A stretch of 64,000 nt of DNA from NCBI GenBank assembly GCA_005862285.1, contig SZXW01000010.1:496001-560000 (forward strand). Direction: 5' to 3'. This stretch comes from Chlorobium sp. GTDB lineage: Bacteria > Bacteroidota > Chlorobiia > Chlorobiales > Chlorobiaceae. A program made the translations under genes and the position numbers. The notes beneath the pieces are model-generated. The model saw only the letters and a list, made by a program, of their open reading frames with translations. It was not told where the DNA came from and searched no databases. Shown one piece after another: positions 8,475-17,460 of the stretch. The first letter of the stretch is position 1. Each line of letters opens with the position of its first letter.

Positions 8475-10838
8475 ATGGTACAGGGTTATTTTAAAAATAC
8501 AGATACAGTTCCTTCCTTTACCGAAGAATTGCTCTCACTCTCTTCCGAAGAGTGGTTATTGAGACGCAAAGGCTTTCGGAATTCCGAAAAAAGCATCCAG
8601 GTCAACGAGTCACTGCTGACCATTGGAAACGGCTACCTCAATATCCGGGGAAGCCTTGAAGAACTGCCTCACGGACATTGCGGCGGCATGTATATCAGCG
8701 GGATTTACGACAAGTCGGAGGCTGCGGTCGAAGAACTTGTCAAATGTCCCATGTGGACCGATGTATCGGTCTGGAGCGACGGGCACAAATTCTGCCTCTC
8801 GACCTGCGAAGCCATCTCTCATGAGCAGGTTCTCGACATGCGAAAAGGCATACTCCATCGCAGAACCACCTTCAGAAATCCCCATGGAAAAATCATAACG
8901 CTCGAGACCATCCGTCTTGTCTTCATGCACGATGATCATCTTGGTTACATGCTTGTCAAAATCATGCCAACAAATTTTTCCGGACCAATCCGGGTTTTCA
9001 CCGGCCTGAACGGCGAGGTATACAACAGGGGCTATTTCCGGCATGAAACACTCAAACATCTTCATCTCGAAAGAATCGAACGAGGCCGGACATTCATGTA
9101 CCTCGAGATGAAAACCCGTGAACGAGGAATTCGTATTTCGGAAGCAGCATCCTGGAAGCTTATCTATCCGACAAGTAACAATCACCGGGCCGAGCCAAGG
9201 ATCTACGGTGAAAAGTTTACCAACGAAATCACCATCGATGCGGTAAAAGGAACAAACTATGTATTTGAAAAACTTGCAGTTGTCCTGACAAGCCGGGAAA
9301 TCGAAGCAGACAAGATGTTCAAGAGAACTGTCTGCAGGCTGAAATCCTATATCCGCAGCGGCGTCAATACGGAATTGCATTCCCATCTCGATGCATGGGA
9401 GAAAAAATGGAAGCAGGCAGATATCGTGATCAACGGAGACGAAAAAGCTCAGCATGCATTGCGTTACAATATCTATCAGCTTCTGATAAACGGTCCGACA
9501 AGGCCCGCCAGCATTGGCGCCAAATTCCTGAGTTCCGAAGGTTATCTCGGACATATTTTCTGGGATACGGAAATCTTCATCCTTCCGTTTTTCATTTACA
9601 ATTTCCCGCAGATAGCCAGAAATATGCTCCTCTACCGGTACAATACCCTCGACGGGGCAAGGAAAAACGCTTTGAAAACAGGTTACCTCGGCGCCAAATA
9701 TGCATGGGAATCCGCAACGACGGGTGAGGATGTAACCCCGAGGTTCGCAACAAAACTTGAAAGGACGATACGGCTTATTTATACAGGGATGGAGGAGGAC
9801 CATATTGTTTCAGATGTCATTTACGGCGTAGAGAAGTACTTCCGCGTCACGGGCGATGTGCAATTTCTGCTCGACCATGGGCTCGAAATGGTTTTTCTCA
9901 CTGCACAGTTTTGGGCATCGAGAGTTGTCAGGAACGGCAAACATTATGAAATCAGGTGTGTTATCGGCCCTGACGAGTTTCATGAACACATCAATAACAA
10001 TGCCTATACCAATTTCATGGTACGCTGGCATTTGAGACTTGCGTTCCTGCTATACACATACATGCGCAAAAACAATCCCCTCTTCCTCGATGAACTTGAT
10101 GAAAAGATTGGTCTGCGACAAAAAGAGGCAGAGACCTGGCTTGTGATCAGCCGGAACATGAAGCTGAATTATAATCCGGAAACCAGGCTTTATGAACAAT
10201 TCGACGGTTACTTCGCACTCAGGGATTATGTCATCGACGCATTCGACCGGAAAAGCCACCCTCTGCTGCCGCGCGGAGTCAATTCCCGCAGCATACAGTC
10301 GACCCGGCTCATCAAGCAGGCCGATGTCCTTGCGATGATGTTGCTCTATCCCTGTGCCTTCACCGACGAGGAAAAAATTGCCAATTTCGATTTTTATGAG
10401 CCACGTACTGCCCATAAGTCCTCCCTGAGCCACTGCATGCACTCCATGATGGGCCTGGCTGCCGGCCGTCGTTCGAAGGCTTACAGCTATTTCATGAAAA
10501 CAGCTCTTTTCGATCTGGAAAACCTCCATGAAAACACCGCGTTTGGCATTCATGCCGCAGCAGCCGGAGGTACGTGGCAAACGGCAGTTTATGGTTTCGG
10601 AGGGCTTTCAATCAAATCAGATCGCTTGATATTGAAACCATGGCTGCCGAAAAAATGGGAAAGCCTCTCATTCAGGGTCCACTGGAAAGAAAGAATGGTT
10701 GCTGTTACGGTTTACCATGAAAAGATTGAAATCCTGATCTCATCAGAAGAAGAACAATCACTCCCGCTTAACCTATACAATAAAACATATACACTCGTTA
10801 CCAACCGAAGCTATGAATTTCCTTACAGTGCCTCATAA
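8475..10838 (+). CDS. Glycoside hydrolase family 65 protein (maltose/trehalose/kojibiose phosphorylase type)
   Basis: The 787 aa protein has the full GH65 architecture: an N-terminal beta-sandwich (about 1-260), linker helices, an (alpha/alpha)6 barrel catalytic domain (about 310-690) and a C-terminal beta domain. Barrel signatures include FWDTEIFILPFF near residue 362, KYAWESATTGEDVTP near 412 and IGPDEFHEH near 498, where the Glu is the family's general acid. Most relatives split an alpha-linked disaccharide with phosphate to glucose and beta-glucose 1-phosphate; the linkage used cannot be read from sequence. The ATG at 8475 is chosen over the GTG at 8466 because a GGAG stands 8 bases before it. 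The gene stands alone, with no phosphoglucomutase next to it. Confidence 0.9.
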   Translation: MVQGYFKNTDTVPSFTEELLSLSSEEWLLRRKGFRNSEKSIQVNESLLTIGNGYLNIRGSLEELPHGHCGGMYISGIYDKSEAAVEELVKCPMWTDVSVWSDGHKFCLSTCEAISHEQVLDMRKGILHRRTTFRNPHGKIITLETIRLVFMHDDHLGYMLVKIMPTNFSGPIRVFTGLNGEVYNRGYFRHETLKHLHLERIERGRTFMYLEMKTRERGIRISEAASWKLIYPTSNNHRAEPRIYGEKFTNEITIDAVKGTNYVFEKLAVVLTSREIEADKMFKRTVCRLKSYIRSGVNTELHSHLDAWEKKWKQADIVINGDEKAQHALRYNIYQLLINGPTRPASIGAKFLSSEGYLGHIFWDTEIFILPFFIYNFPQIARNMLLYRYNTLDGARKNALKTGYLGAKYAWESATTGEDVTPRFATKLERTIRLIYTGMEEDHIVSDVIYGVEKYFRVTGDVQFLLDHGLEMVFLTAQFWASRVVRNGKHYEIRCVIGPDEFHEHINNNAYTNFMVRWHLRLAFLLYTYMRKNNPLFLDELDEKIGLRQKEAETWLVISRNMKLNYNPETRLYEQFDGYFALRDYVIDAFDRKSHPLLPRGVNSRSIQSTRLIKQADVLAMMLLYPCAFTDEEKIANFDFYEPRTAHKSSLSHCMHSMMGLAAGRRSKAYSYFMKTALFDLENLHENTAFGIHAAAAGGTWQTAVYGFGGLSIKSDRLILKPWLPKKWESLSFRVHWKERMVAVTVYHEKIEILISSEEEQSLPLNLYNKTYTLVTNRSYEFPYSAS

Positions 10839-11009
10839 AAAACAATACGGAATATAGTAGCAGGCGAATGCCGAATAATATCGGAACAGATTCAAATACA
10901 ATAAGTAACCGTGACTGCACCAGAAAAACCGGGCTTATTGAATATCAGTTAATAAATAACATAGTCGAAAAATGATCAGCAAATATGAATGATATAAACG
11001 ATTTATTCA

Positions 11010-11630
11010 ATGTATGAAGTAAATGAAACGGTCCGCATCGAATCATTCAGTGATGCAGTTTTTGCAATAGCGATGACATTGCTTGTTATTGAAATCAAGG
11101 TGCCGGGCCACGAGCAGGTTGCGAAAACAGGATTATTGTATTCTCTGATTGATATCTGGCCAAGTTATCTTGCATTTTTAACAAGTTTTGTCACCGTCCT
11201 CGTTCTTTGGGTTCATCACCAGAGGATTTTTGCGATACTCAACAAATATGATCATAAGTTATTTTACTATAATGGACTATTACTTCTGTTCGTTACGTTC
11301 ATACCTTTTCCGACAGCGTTATTGGCTGAATTCCTGCTGTATCGTGAAGCAAAAGTGGCCGCTAACTTTTATACCGGAATATTCCTGGCTATCTCAATCT
11401 CGTATGATTTGCTCTGGCGGCATGTATCAAAGCGTCTGCTGTCAAAAGATGCAATAATCCTGAAAAAAGAGGAGGCTATCGAAATCACGAAGCAATATAA
11501 ATTCGGGCCACCGCTTTATTTGCTCGCATTTGGAGTGTCTTTTTTATCTGAGCCATTGAGTATCACTATATGCTTGTTGCTGGCATTGTTTTTCGCTCTC
11601 CGTGGATGGCCTTTCAAAGAACTCAAATAA
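11010..11630 (+). CDS. TMEM175/DUF1211 family putative potassium channel
   Basis: The 206 aa membrane protein opens with the family's pore-helix signature: RIESFSDAVFAIAMTLLVIEI at about residues 9-29 (FSDAVFAIAMT is the invariant core). Hydrophobic stretches follow near residues 48-70, 82-103, 117-135 and 174-200, giving the usual six-helix pattern in compact form. Bacterial members form K+-conducting channels as tetramers of single repeats. The gene stands alone, 171 bp after the GH65 gene on the same strand; nothing in the gap suggests a shared role. Confidence 0.88.
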   Translation: MYEVNETVRIESFSDAVFAIAMTLLVIEIKVPGHEQVAKTGLLYSLIDIWPSYLAFLTSFVTVLVLWVHHQRIFAILNKYDHKLFYYNGLLLLFVTFIPFPTALLAEFLLYREAKVAANFYTGIFLAISISYDLLWRHVSKRLLSKDAIILKKEEAIEITKQYKFGPPLYLLAFGVSFLSEPLSITICLLLALFFALRGWPFKELK

Positions 11631-11799
11631 ATTTTTGTACCCTATTTAAACAGCGCGTTCAAGGGAACCTGGAAAAATCAGGAATCCCTTTGCCCCAGTG
11701 CTGAGCAGGCTTGAGCATGATACAAGGGAGATCACCGGGATGGTTGACGTTTCAAGAAGGGAAGCAAAGTGATTACGATATACCTGTCTGAGTTTGCGT
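11631..11799. other. Non-coding stretch, possible gene remnant
   Basis: A + strand frame without start codon ends at 11772 and reads NPFAPVLSRLEHDTREITG, then MVDVSRREAK. It resembles the tail of a real protein but I do not recognise it. Nothing else is seen. Confidence 0.25.
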
Positions 11800-11970
11800 T
11801 TAGCTGAATTTTGAAGACCCTGAATTACCGGAGGTCTTTCTGGTACGGTTTTCCGTTTTATTCCGCCTGCTTTTTACTCTTATCCAGACAATACAATAGG
11901 CGCCTGCCACAAAGATGATCCAAACAAAAAGAAAATAGATATCGGCTCGTTCAAATACTTCGATGGTCAT
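11800..11970 (-). CDS. Small single-span membrane protein, 56 aa
   Basis: An ATG-started frame of 56 codons, too short for most gene finders. The layout is coherent: a short acidic N-terminus (MTIEVFERAD), one clear transmembrane helix (about residues 11-30, IYFLFVWIIFVAGAYCIVWI), then a positively charged, Arg/Lys/Asn-rich tail of 26 residues. By the positive-inside rule the tail would be cytoplasmic. No family is recognised, and no strong Shine-Dalgarno sequence is seen. It lies 53 bp downstream of another hydrophobic frame on the same strand (12024-12150), which suggests a small membrane-protein pair. Confidence 0.45.
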   Translation of the reverse strand: MTIEVFERADIYFLFVWIIFVAGAYCIVWIRVKSRRNKTENRTRKTSGNSGSSKFS

Positions 11971-12023
11971 TCTGGGAAAGATTAGGGGTTAACAAACCAT
12001 TACCTTGTCTTTCGGGTAATGCA

Positions 12024-12150
12024 TTACTTAAAAAACATGTATAGGGGTAACAGAATCACCATAGAAAAACATATCATTAAGACCGCCACAAGATATGCCT
12101 GAAACTGGTTGTAAATGTATTCAGCTGATTTGGCTTACATTTTCAGTCAT
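12024..12150 (-). pseudogene. Possible small membrane protein interrupted by a frameshift
   Basis: Two overlapping minus-strand frames make sense only together. An ATG at 12150 gives MTENVSQIS and then stops at TGA. The frame one base away is open from just after a TAA at 12135-12137 to a TAA at 12024-12026 and reads SAEYIYNQFQ, then a helix AYLVAVLMICFSMVILLPLY ending FFK. Joined, they would give a protein of about 41 residues with a short polar head and one transmembrane helix. Either a single-base frameshift has broken the gene, the second frame uses an unusual start, or this is chance. Confidence 0.3.
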
Positions 12151-12310
12151 ATCAGGGTTTTTTCTCCAACTCTCACTTCGTCCGCTTTATAAAACAAAGC
12201 TATCAAACAGACGGCTCAATCCCAAAATAATTTCTTTCGACATGCGCCATTATCCTGTTCCAGGATTTAAACATTGGAACGGTTACTGGTTGTGATATCC
12301 GGGACTTTTT

Positions 12311-13819
12311 TCAGGCCGTATCTGCAACCGGTTCTGTCTGCTTGAGATGCAGCTGGCAGACCTTACGAAAATGATGCCCGTAAATTGCCAGTGTTACCGC
12401 AAGCGGCAGTGCCCGGGGATTTTTGAAAAATGTCCATACCAGCATTTTCCAGTACTGGAACCGTTCCTTTCCTATAATGCCGAGCAGCACGATAGAGCGG
12501 AAAAAAGCGACAAGCTGATTCATCCTGATGCTGCTCTTCAATTCCGGTACCCGGTATTCTTCAAGAAGAATTCGCATACGCCGATAATAGTGCTTGGGGG
12601 CATACAGATAGCGCATCATCCTCATGTACCCTTTCCGCAGGATATCGGAACCCATGCTCGGTATAATGTTTGTATTGCCGTCGGCATTGTCACCGCTTAA
12701 CGTGTTCAACAGGCGTCCTTCGCTTTTCATCCGTTCATACAGTTTTGTGCCCGGCAGAGCCTGAAGAATGCCGACCATGGCAGTTACAATTCCGCTGTTC
12801 TGGATAAACTCGATCTGTCTCCGGAATGTCGAGGGGGTATCACTGTCGAACCCAACGATAAAGCCGCCCATGACCTCCATACCGGCATGCTGTATCTGCC
12901 TTATGTTGTCAAGCAGGTTCCTCGACGTATTGTGCTGCTTGCCGCAACTCTTGAGAGCAAAATTATCGGGTGTTTCGATGCCGATGAAGACCTGGTTGAA
13001 ACCTGCCTGAACCATGAGGTCCATCAATTCCGGATCGTCGGCAAGATTGATCGAACATTCCGTATAGTACTGGTTTGTCACATCGTTCGACTGCCGCCAT
13101 GCGATCAGTTCGGGAAGAAGCTGTTTTTTCAGGTATGATTTATGGACGATAAAATTATCGTCGACAAAAAAGACCGTGCCTTTCCATCCTATCTTCCGGA
13201 GCCCTTCAAGCTCATCGATAATCTGGGCACTGGTTTTTATGCGTATTTTATGGCCGAACAGCGTGGTGATATTACAGAAGTCGCATTGGTATGGGCAGCC
13301 CCTTGAAAACTGGATCGCCATGGATGCATATTTCTTTATTTCAAGTATTTCCCACTGTGGAACAGGAGTGCTGGTGATTTCAGGAAAGAGCTCATTTTTA
13401 TAGAATCTTTTCGGTACTCCGTTGTGGAGATCTTCAAGGAAAGCCGGCAGGGTAAGTTCAGCTTCATTGAGCACGAAATGATCGACGCCGGGAAACTCTT
13501 CATGGCATGAGGTGAACAATGGGCCTCCGGCGACAACTTTTATTCCGGCATGAAGACATCGATCGATAACTTCACGGGCGGAGTGCTGCTGCACAGCCAT
13601 GGCACTGACAAAAACCATATCGGCCCATGCAAGATCGTTTGCTTTAAGCGGTCTGACGTTAAGATCAACCAGCCGACGTTCCCAATCTTCAGGCAGCATC
13701 GACGCTACGGTGAGCATTCCAAGCGGAGGCAGAGCCGCTTTTTTTCCGACAAATTTCAGCGCGTGTTTGAAGCTCCAGAACGTATCGGGAAATTCAGGGT
13801 AGATGAGCAGGATTTTCAT
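12311..13819 (-). CDS. B12-binding-domain radical SAM protein (DUF4070 type)
   Basis: The 502 aa protein has an N-terminal cobalamin-binding Rossmann domain (about 1-150; PPLGMLTVASMLPEDW near residue 36), a radical SAM barrel whose 4Fe-4S cysteines are in CPYQCDFC near residues 174-181, and a C-terminal DUF4070-like region (MRMMRYLYAPKHYYRR near 410). Known relatives are methylases and rearrangement enzymes acting on unreactive carbons, including hopanoid and bacteriochlorophyll methylases; the substrate here is not identifiable. An AAAGGAGG stands about 11 bases before the ATG at 13819. It is on the same strand as, and 207 bp downstream of, the GT4 glycosyltransferase gene. Confidence 0.87.
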   Translation of the reverse strand: MKILLIYPEFPDTFWSFKHALKFVGKKAALPPLGMLTVASMLPEDWERRLVDLNVRPLKANDLAWADMVFVSAMAVQQHSAREVIDRCLHAGIKVVAGGPLFTSCHEEFPGVDHFVLNEAELTLPAFLEDLHNGVPKRFYKNELFPEITSTPVPQWEILEIKKYASMAIQFSRGCPYQCDFCNITTLFGHKIRIKTSAQIIDELEGLRKIGWKGTVFFVDDNFIVHKSYLKKQLLPELIAWRQSNDVTNQYYTECSINLADDPELMDLMVQAGFNQVFIGIETPDNFALKSCGKQHNTSRNLLDNIRQIQHAGMEVMGGFIVGFDSDTPSTFRRQIEFIQNSGIVTAMVGILQALPGTKLYERMKSEGRLLNTLSGDNADGNTNIIPSMGSDILRKGYMRMMRYLYAPKHYYRRMRILLEEYRVPELKSSIRMNQLVAFFRSIVLLGIIGKERFQYWKMLVWTFFKNPRALPLAVTLAIYGHHFRKVCQLHLKQTEPVADTA

Positions 13820-14026
13820 TGCAGTATTCCACCTCCTTTTGAATTACTATCCGGATGTACCAGACAGACTATCAGGACAGAGAGGCGGCAGTTTATATCC
13901 GGCGACCTCAGTTCCTTTATGTTCAAGCGTTGATCCATGGCATTGTTCAAATAACTATTCCGCTGATTCCGGTCATCTTTATGCATCCAGTCATCAGTTC
14001 GCTATCGGGTACGATCTGCCTCCGGA

Positions 14027-15124
14027 TCAGCGGAATACTCCGGCCCCGTTGAGGAGCAAAGGAGTCAATATTGCCTGCTTTTTCTGATTCTTCCGCTGCA
14101 GGCTGTAATAGAGTTCTTCGTAATTATCCACCATCTCTTCCAGTGAAAACCGCCGCTCGAATTCATCCCGGCAGGCTTTCCTCGATATCCGGCCGATATT
14201 GCGTATGGCTTCGATGAAGTCCATCCGGCTGTCACAGATAAACCCGGTTTTACTGTGGGTGATCACTTCCGGTGCCGAACCACATCCCCTGACGATCACC
14301 GGAGTGCCGCAGGCAAGGGCCTCGATCATCACCAGGCCGAATGGTTCCGGCCAGTCTATCGTGTTGAGCAGCGCCTTCGCGTTTTTCAGCAACTCGACCT
14401 TGCGCCGGTCATCGACTTCACCGACATAGTCGATCAGCGGATGATCAAGCAGCGGTCTGATTTTTCTGTCGAAATATCCCTGGTCGGTCGGGTCAATTTT
14501 CGCGGCGATTTTCAGCGGGATATTGCATGCCCTCGCAAGCATGATCGCCTGCTCAGGCCTTTTCTCTTCGGAAAAACGCCCCAGATACAGGAAATAATCT
14601 CCCGGTTTCTCATTGTACTCGAAACAGGATTCGGGATAGCCGTGATAGATGGTTTTTTCCCAGTTGATTGCCGGTACCGGAAGCCGCTGCGAATCACTGA
14701 TGGAGACATATGCCATATTCGGGTACAGGCGCAGCATATCACTGTAATTGCCGACATCAAGCCGGCCGTGCATCGTCAGAACGGTTGGTATCGTGGTCTT
14801 GTAGGCATATGGCAGGGTCAGGTACTCGAGATGCGAATGTATGATGTCGAACTCTTCAAGCATTTTCTCATACACCCTGCTCAGCATCATCATGGAGACG
14901 ACTACAGGCGAATACCCTTTTCTGCCAAGACGGAGGGCTTCACTTATCGGTGCGACAAGCCGTGCACTGGTGATGGAATCTCCCGAGGCAAACAGGGTGA
15001 CGTCATGCCCTTTCGCGACAAGACCTTCGGTCAGATAGTAGACAACTCTCTCCGTCCCTCCGTATTTTTTCGGAGGGACCCGCTCTACCAGCGGTGCAAT
15101 TTGGGCTATTCTGAGTTTTTTCAT
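14027..15124 (-). CDS. GT4-family glycosyltransferase
   Basis: The 365 aa product is a GT-B fold glycosyltransferase of family 4. The N-terminal domain begins IAQIAPLVERVPPKKYGGTERVV, of which PPKKYGGTERVVYYLTEGL (about residues 18-36) is the acceptor-side loop of the family. The C-terminal nucleotide-sugar domain has FLYLGRFSEEKRPEQAI near residue 178 and the E-x7-E type motif PFGLVMIEALACGTPVI near residue 260. It probably adds a sugar to a lipid, glycan or small acceptor in the cytoplasm; donor and acceptor are unknown. It ends 207 bp before the radical SAM gene and follows the ECF-like gene by 15 bp, so these genes may form one transcript. Confidence 0.88.
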   Translation of the reverse strand: MKKLRIAQIAPLVERVPPKKYGGTERVVYYLTEGLVAKGHDVTLFASGDSITSARLVAPISEALRLGRKGYSPVVVSMMMLSRVYEKMLEEFDIIHSHLEYLTLPYAYKTTIPTVLTMHGRLDVGNYSDMLRLYPNMAYVSISDSQRLPVPAINWEKTIYHGYPESCFEYNEKPGDYFLYLGRFSEEKRPEQAIMLARACNIPLKIAAKIDPTDQGYFDRKIRPLLDHPLIDYVGEVDDRRKVELLKNAKALLNTIDWPEPFGLVMIEALACGTPVIVRGCGSAPEVITHSKTGFICDSRMDFIEAIRNIGRISRKACRDEFERRFSLEEMVDNYEELYYSLQRKNQKKQAILTPLLLNGAGVFR

Positions 15125-15139
15125 ATTGCAGCTTCCCTC

Positions 15140-15583
15140 TTAATTGAAATGAAAGAAAGGGAGTGAGCAGCCCACAGTGAACATTCCACTCGCGAGCGAC
15201 TGGCGACCTGTAGACAACCATAATCTTATGGTGTTGAGAGGTTTTCCGATTATTTTCGATATGTCATTGTGTTTCAGCCCGGGAATTTCGGAAAGCAATA
15301 CGGAGAGTTTTATATCAGCAAACCGCTCGCGTAACGACATCCCCTGCGGTTCTTTCCGTTTAAACGGTGATTTCGGCCTGGAACATGACATACCCTCATC
15401 TAATTTCAGCAATAAACACTCCCTGAATATCCTGAATACTTCACGTTCAGGAGTGTTGCTTTCAACATTAAGATAGGTAGAGTAAACAAGCTCGCTTGCG
15501 GACTTCTCGGTGCCGGTCATCCAGTAGGCAAGACTGTAGATATCATCCATCAAATCCGCCGGTGATCTTTTTTTCCTGATCAT
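15140..15583 (-). CDS. Short ECF-sigma-like protein
   Basis: The 147 aa product has two helical regions that resemble ECF sigma factors. Residues 10-45 (DDIYSLAYWMTGTEKSASEL) look like sigma region 2, and residues 95-135 (LSEIPGLKHNDISKIIGKPL, then NTIRLWLSTGRQSLA) look like the region 4 helix-turn-helix that contacts the -35 element. It is shorter than usual and region 2 is divergent, so it may be a degenerate or specialised sigma factor. ATG at 15583 is chosen because a GAGGAG lies 5 bases upstream; a TTG at 15631 would add 16 residues. No anti-sigma gene is adjacent. Confidence 0.6.
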   Translation of the reverse strand: MIRKKRSPADLMDDIYSLAYWMTGTEKSASELVYSTYLNVESNTPEREVFRIFRECLLLKLDEGMSCSRPKSPFKRKEPQGMSLRERFADIKLSVLLSEIPGLKHNDISKIIGKPLNTIRLWLSTGRQSLASGMFTVGCSLPFFHFN

Positions 15584-15743
15584 TTCAGCTCCTCTTATCG
15601 GGTTAAAGCCCACTTCAACCCCTGTTTTCAAGTCAATATCATGTCACTTTTTCGATCGGAAGTTTACCCGGCATCTCTTTTCCTTCGACAGGCAAAATTC
15701 GGAGTATCCTTCACCCTTTCTTCATTTGTTTTTGCCAGCCAGA

Positions 15744-16013
15744 TCATGAATTCCTGGAGCCCAATGAACTCAAAGTTCTCTGCAATCCGTCCTTGAGATG
15801 CACCCATGCACCCTCTACGGCATCGAACACTTTTTTCAGTTTCAAAATGGCCGAATCAATCACGCGCTCAAAGGTGTCGATCTGATCGGCATATCTGACG
15901 TGAACTTCATCTTCCATCTTTTGTTCTTTTGCAATCAATTCAGCCAAGCTCGCCTGGACAAGCTCCAGTTCGGGCTCTGTTCTATTTTTGTAAGCGTCCA
16001 TGATGCTGATCAT
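15744..16013 (-). CDS. Small helical protein of unknown function
   Basis: 89 aa, charged and predicted helical: residues 13-75 are rich in Glu, Lys, Leu and Ala, with heptad-like spacing (ELVQASLAELIAKEQKMEDE, then FERVIDSAILKLKKVFDAVE). No signal peptide or transmembrane helix. The start is well supported by AAGGAG 4 bases before the ATG at 16013. I recognise no family; it could be a coiled-coil partner or a small regulator. It sits between the ECF-like gene and the PAS/winged-helix regulator on the same strand. Confidence 0.6.
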   Translation of the reverse strand: MISIMDAYKNRTEPELELVQASLAELIAKEQKMEDEVHVRYADQIDTFERVIDSAILKLKKVFDAVEGAWVHLKDGLQRTLSSLGSRNS

Positions 16014-16279
16014 GTATCTCCTTGGTTTAATAGTGTCAATAACTTCACGTGAAAATACATACCGATCATGATCGCCTGGTTTCTTTCTTTCGAACGATCA
16101 ACACCCCTGGAGTTATCATCCGATTCTCGTTTTAATCCGGTATCGATGATCTGTTGAACATGAGCGTCTGCAACTGAATGCGTCGACCCTCCGAAATGAA
16201 TGACAATGATTGCTAAAACGAATCAGAACTCCCACGCTTCTTTTTCCTGCAAACCCGGGGATCGAGAAGGATCAGCAAA
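16014..16279. other. Intergenic stretch
   Basis: No gene, hairpin or repeat that I can support, apart from the ribosome-binding site of the small minus-strand gene at its left edge and an AAGGA at its right edge before the possible small + strand frame. Confidence 0.4.
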
Positions 16280-16465
16280 ATGACCGCAATGGCTGAGAGG
16301 GTCGGATATCACCATTTATACAAGCGCTATTTATTTACAGGAATAATTTTTCTATCTGCTATTTATTTTTTCATGTACTTTAAAAAACAAAGAAAAAAAA
16401 CAATAAGTTTCACCCGGCAGGGTGATTTTCAGGAAACAATCACTCTCTTCGTTATGCTGGACTAA
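16280..16465 (+). CDS. Possible small membrane peptide, 61 aa
   Basis: A 61-codon frame with an AAGGA 8 bases before its ATG. It encodes one hydrophobic helix (about residues 18-34, LFTGIIFLSAIYFFMYF) followed by a basic patch (KKQRKK). No family is recognised and the C-terminus is unremarkable. It ends 17 bp before the 3' end of the convergent regulator gene. It could be a real membrane peptide or a chance frame in an AT-rich gap. Confidence 0.3.
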   Translation: MTAMAERVGYHHLYKRYLFTGIIFLSAIYFFMYFKKQRKKTISFTRQGDFQETITLFVMLD

Positions 16466-16482
16466 TAAACGCTGTGATGGAA

Positions 16483-17460
16483 TTATTCAGCTGCAAATGA
16501 AAGAAGGCAATTCTTGTAGTTGATCAAGGCATCACGACCCTTCAGAGTTATCCGGTAAATGGTTTGAGGCTTGCGTGCCTGGAAATCCTTGTCGCAGCTG
16601 ATATACTCTGTAGACTCGAGTATCCGCATGTGAACGCTTAAATTTCCGTCCGTTGTCCTGACTTTCTTTCTGATATCGACAAAACTCGCCTCATTTACGC
16701 TATGAAGGTACGACATCACGGCAAACCGGATTCTGGAATGAATGACTTTGTCAAGCAGATTATGATTGAAATCAGAATCTGCACCCGCTCCTTTTCTCTG
16801 CAGTTTTGTCATCCTGTCATGAATCAAAAGCTTCTGAGGACTGGCGTCCTCTTTTTCGACATGCTGTTGCGTGCTCAAATCCGATATGACCGCACGACAC
16901 TCCCTGCCATTACTGCTTTGCACGGCAACAATACGCACCTTATGACCATGTTCGGGAGCAGCTGCACCTGAAAGGTACCTGTCCGCAGAAGAAGCATGTG
17001 TCCCGGCAACCAGGAGGGTAACCTCACAATGTTCGTGATCTCTGCTGCTGAACACCCTCTCCAGCATCGCATTGAACTGAGGAACGTCATCTGAAACAAT
17101 AAACATTCCCAATCGATTGCCCATCAGACTGGAACGGTCCACACCAAGCAGCTGTGTCGCCGTCAGATTTGCCTTGAGTATCTTTCCTGTTCTGTCAAGG
17201 GTCAGATAGGCAAGCGGAGCGAAGTCGTAAAGTTCCGTGTAGGATTCCAGACTTTCCTCCAGGTTCAGCCTCGTCTGAAGCAGTTCATCCTGCTGCATTT
17301 CAAGCTCGATCTGGTAAACCGCCAGCTCATGAACAACCCGCTGCATTTCTTCTTTTGAAGCGGGAATGGCAAATTTTTTCTTAAGTCCGAGTTTGAGCAT
17401 TGCTTCAGCTTTGTGGCGTAATGCCTCTAACTCCGAAGGAGGTGTACTAATTTTTTTCAT
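16483..17460 (-). CDS. PAS domain / winged-helix transcriptional regulator
   Basis: The 325 aa protein has a helical N-terminus (residues 1-70) with a Glu/Gln-rich coiled coil (LAVYQIELEMQQDELLQTRL), a PAS domain (about 74-170; YDFAPLAYLTLDRTGKILKA), a variable linker, and a C-terminal winged-helix DNA-binding domain (about 233-325) of the ArsR/MarR-like single-domain type, with FVDIRKKVRTTDGNLSVHMR as the recognition region. It probably represses or activates genes in response to a signal sensed by the PAS domain. Its start overlaps the stop of the CheB/CheR hybrid gene by 4 bp (ATGA), and an AAGGA precedes it, so the two are translationally coupled and likely work together. Confidence 0.8.
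   Translation of the reverse strand: MKKISTPPSELEALRHKAEAMLKLGLKKKFAIPASKEEMQRVVHELAVYQIELEMQQDELLQTRLNLEESLESYTELYDFAPLAYLTLDRTGKILKANLTATQLLGVDRSSLMGNRLGMFIVSDDVPQFNAMLERVFSSRDHEHCEVTLLVAGTHASSADRYLSGAAAPEHGHKVRIVAVQSSNGRECRAVISDLSTQQHVEKEDASPQKLLIHDRMTKLQRKGAGADSDFNHNLLDKVIHSRIRFAVMSYLHSVNEASFVDIRKKVRTTDGNLSVHMRILESTEYISCDKDFQARKPQTIYRITLKGRDALINYKNCLLSFAAE

Noticed and set aside
12095-12295. + strand frame of 66 codons
   Set aside because: Overlaps the better-supported small membrane frame on the opposite strand at its start, no ribosome-binding site, no domain.
16014-16279. Possible tRNA or regulatory RNA in the gap
   Set aside because: No cloverleaf, no T-loop consensus and no stable hairpin found by eye.
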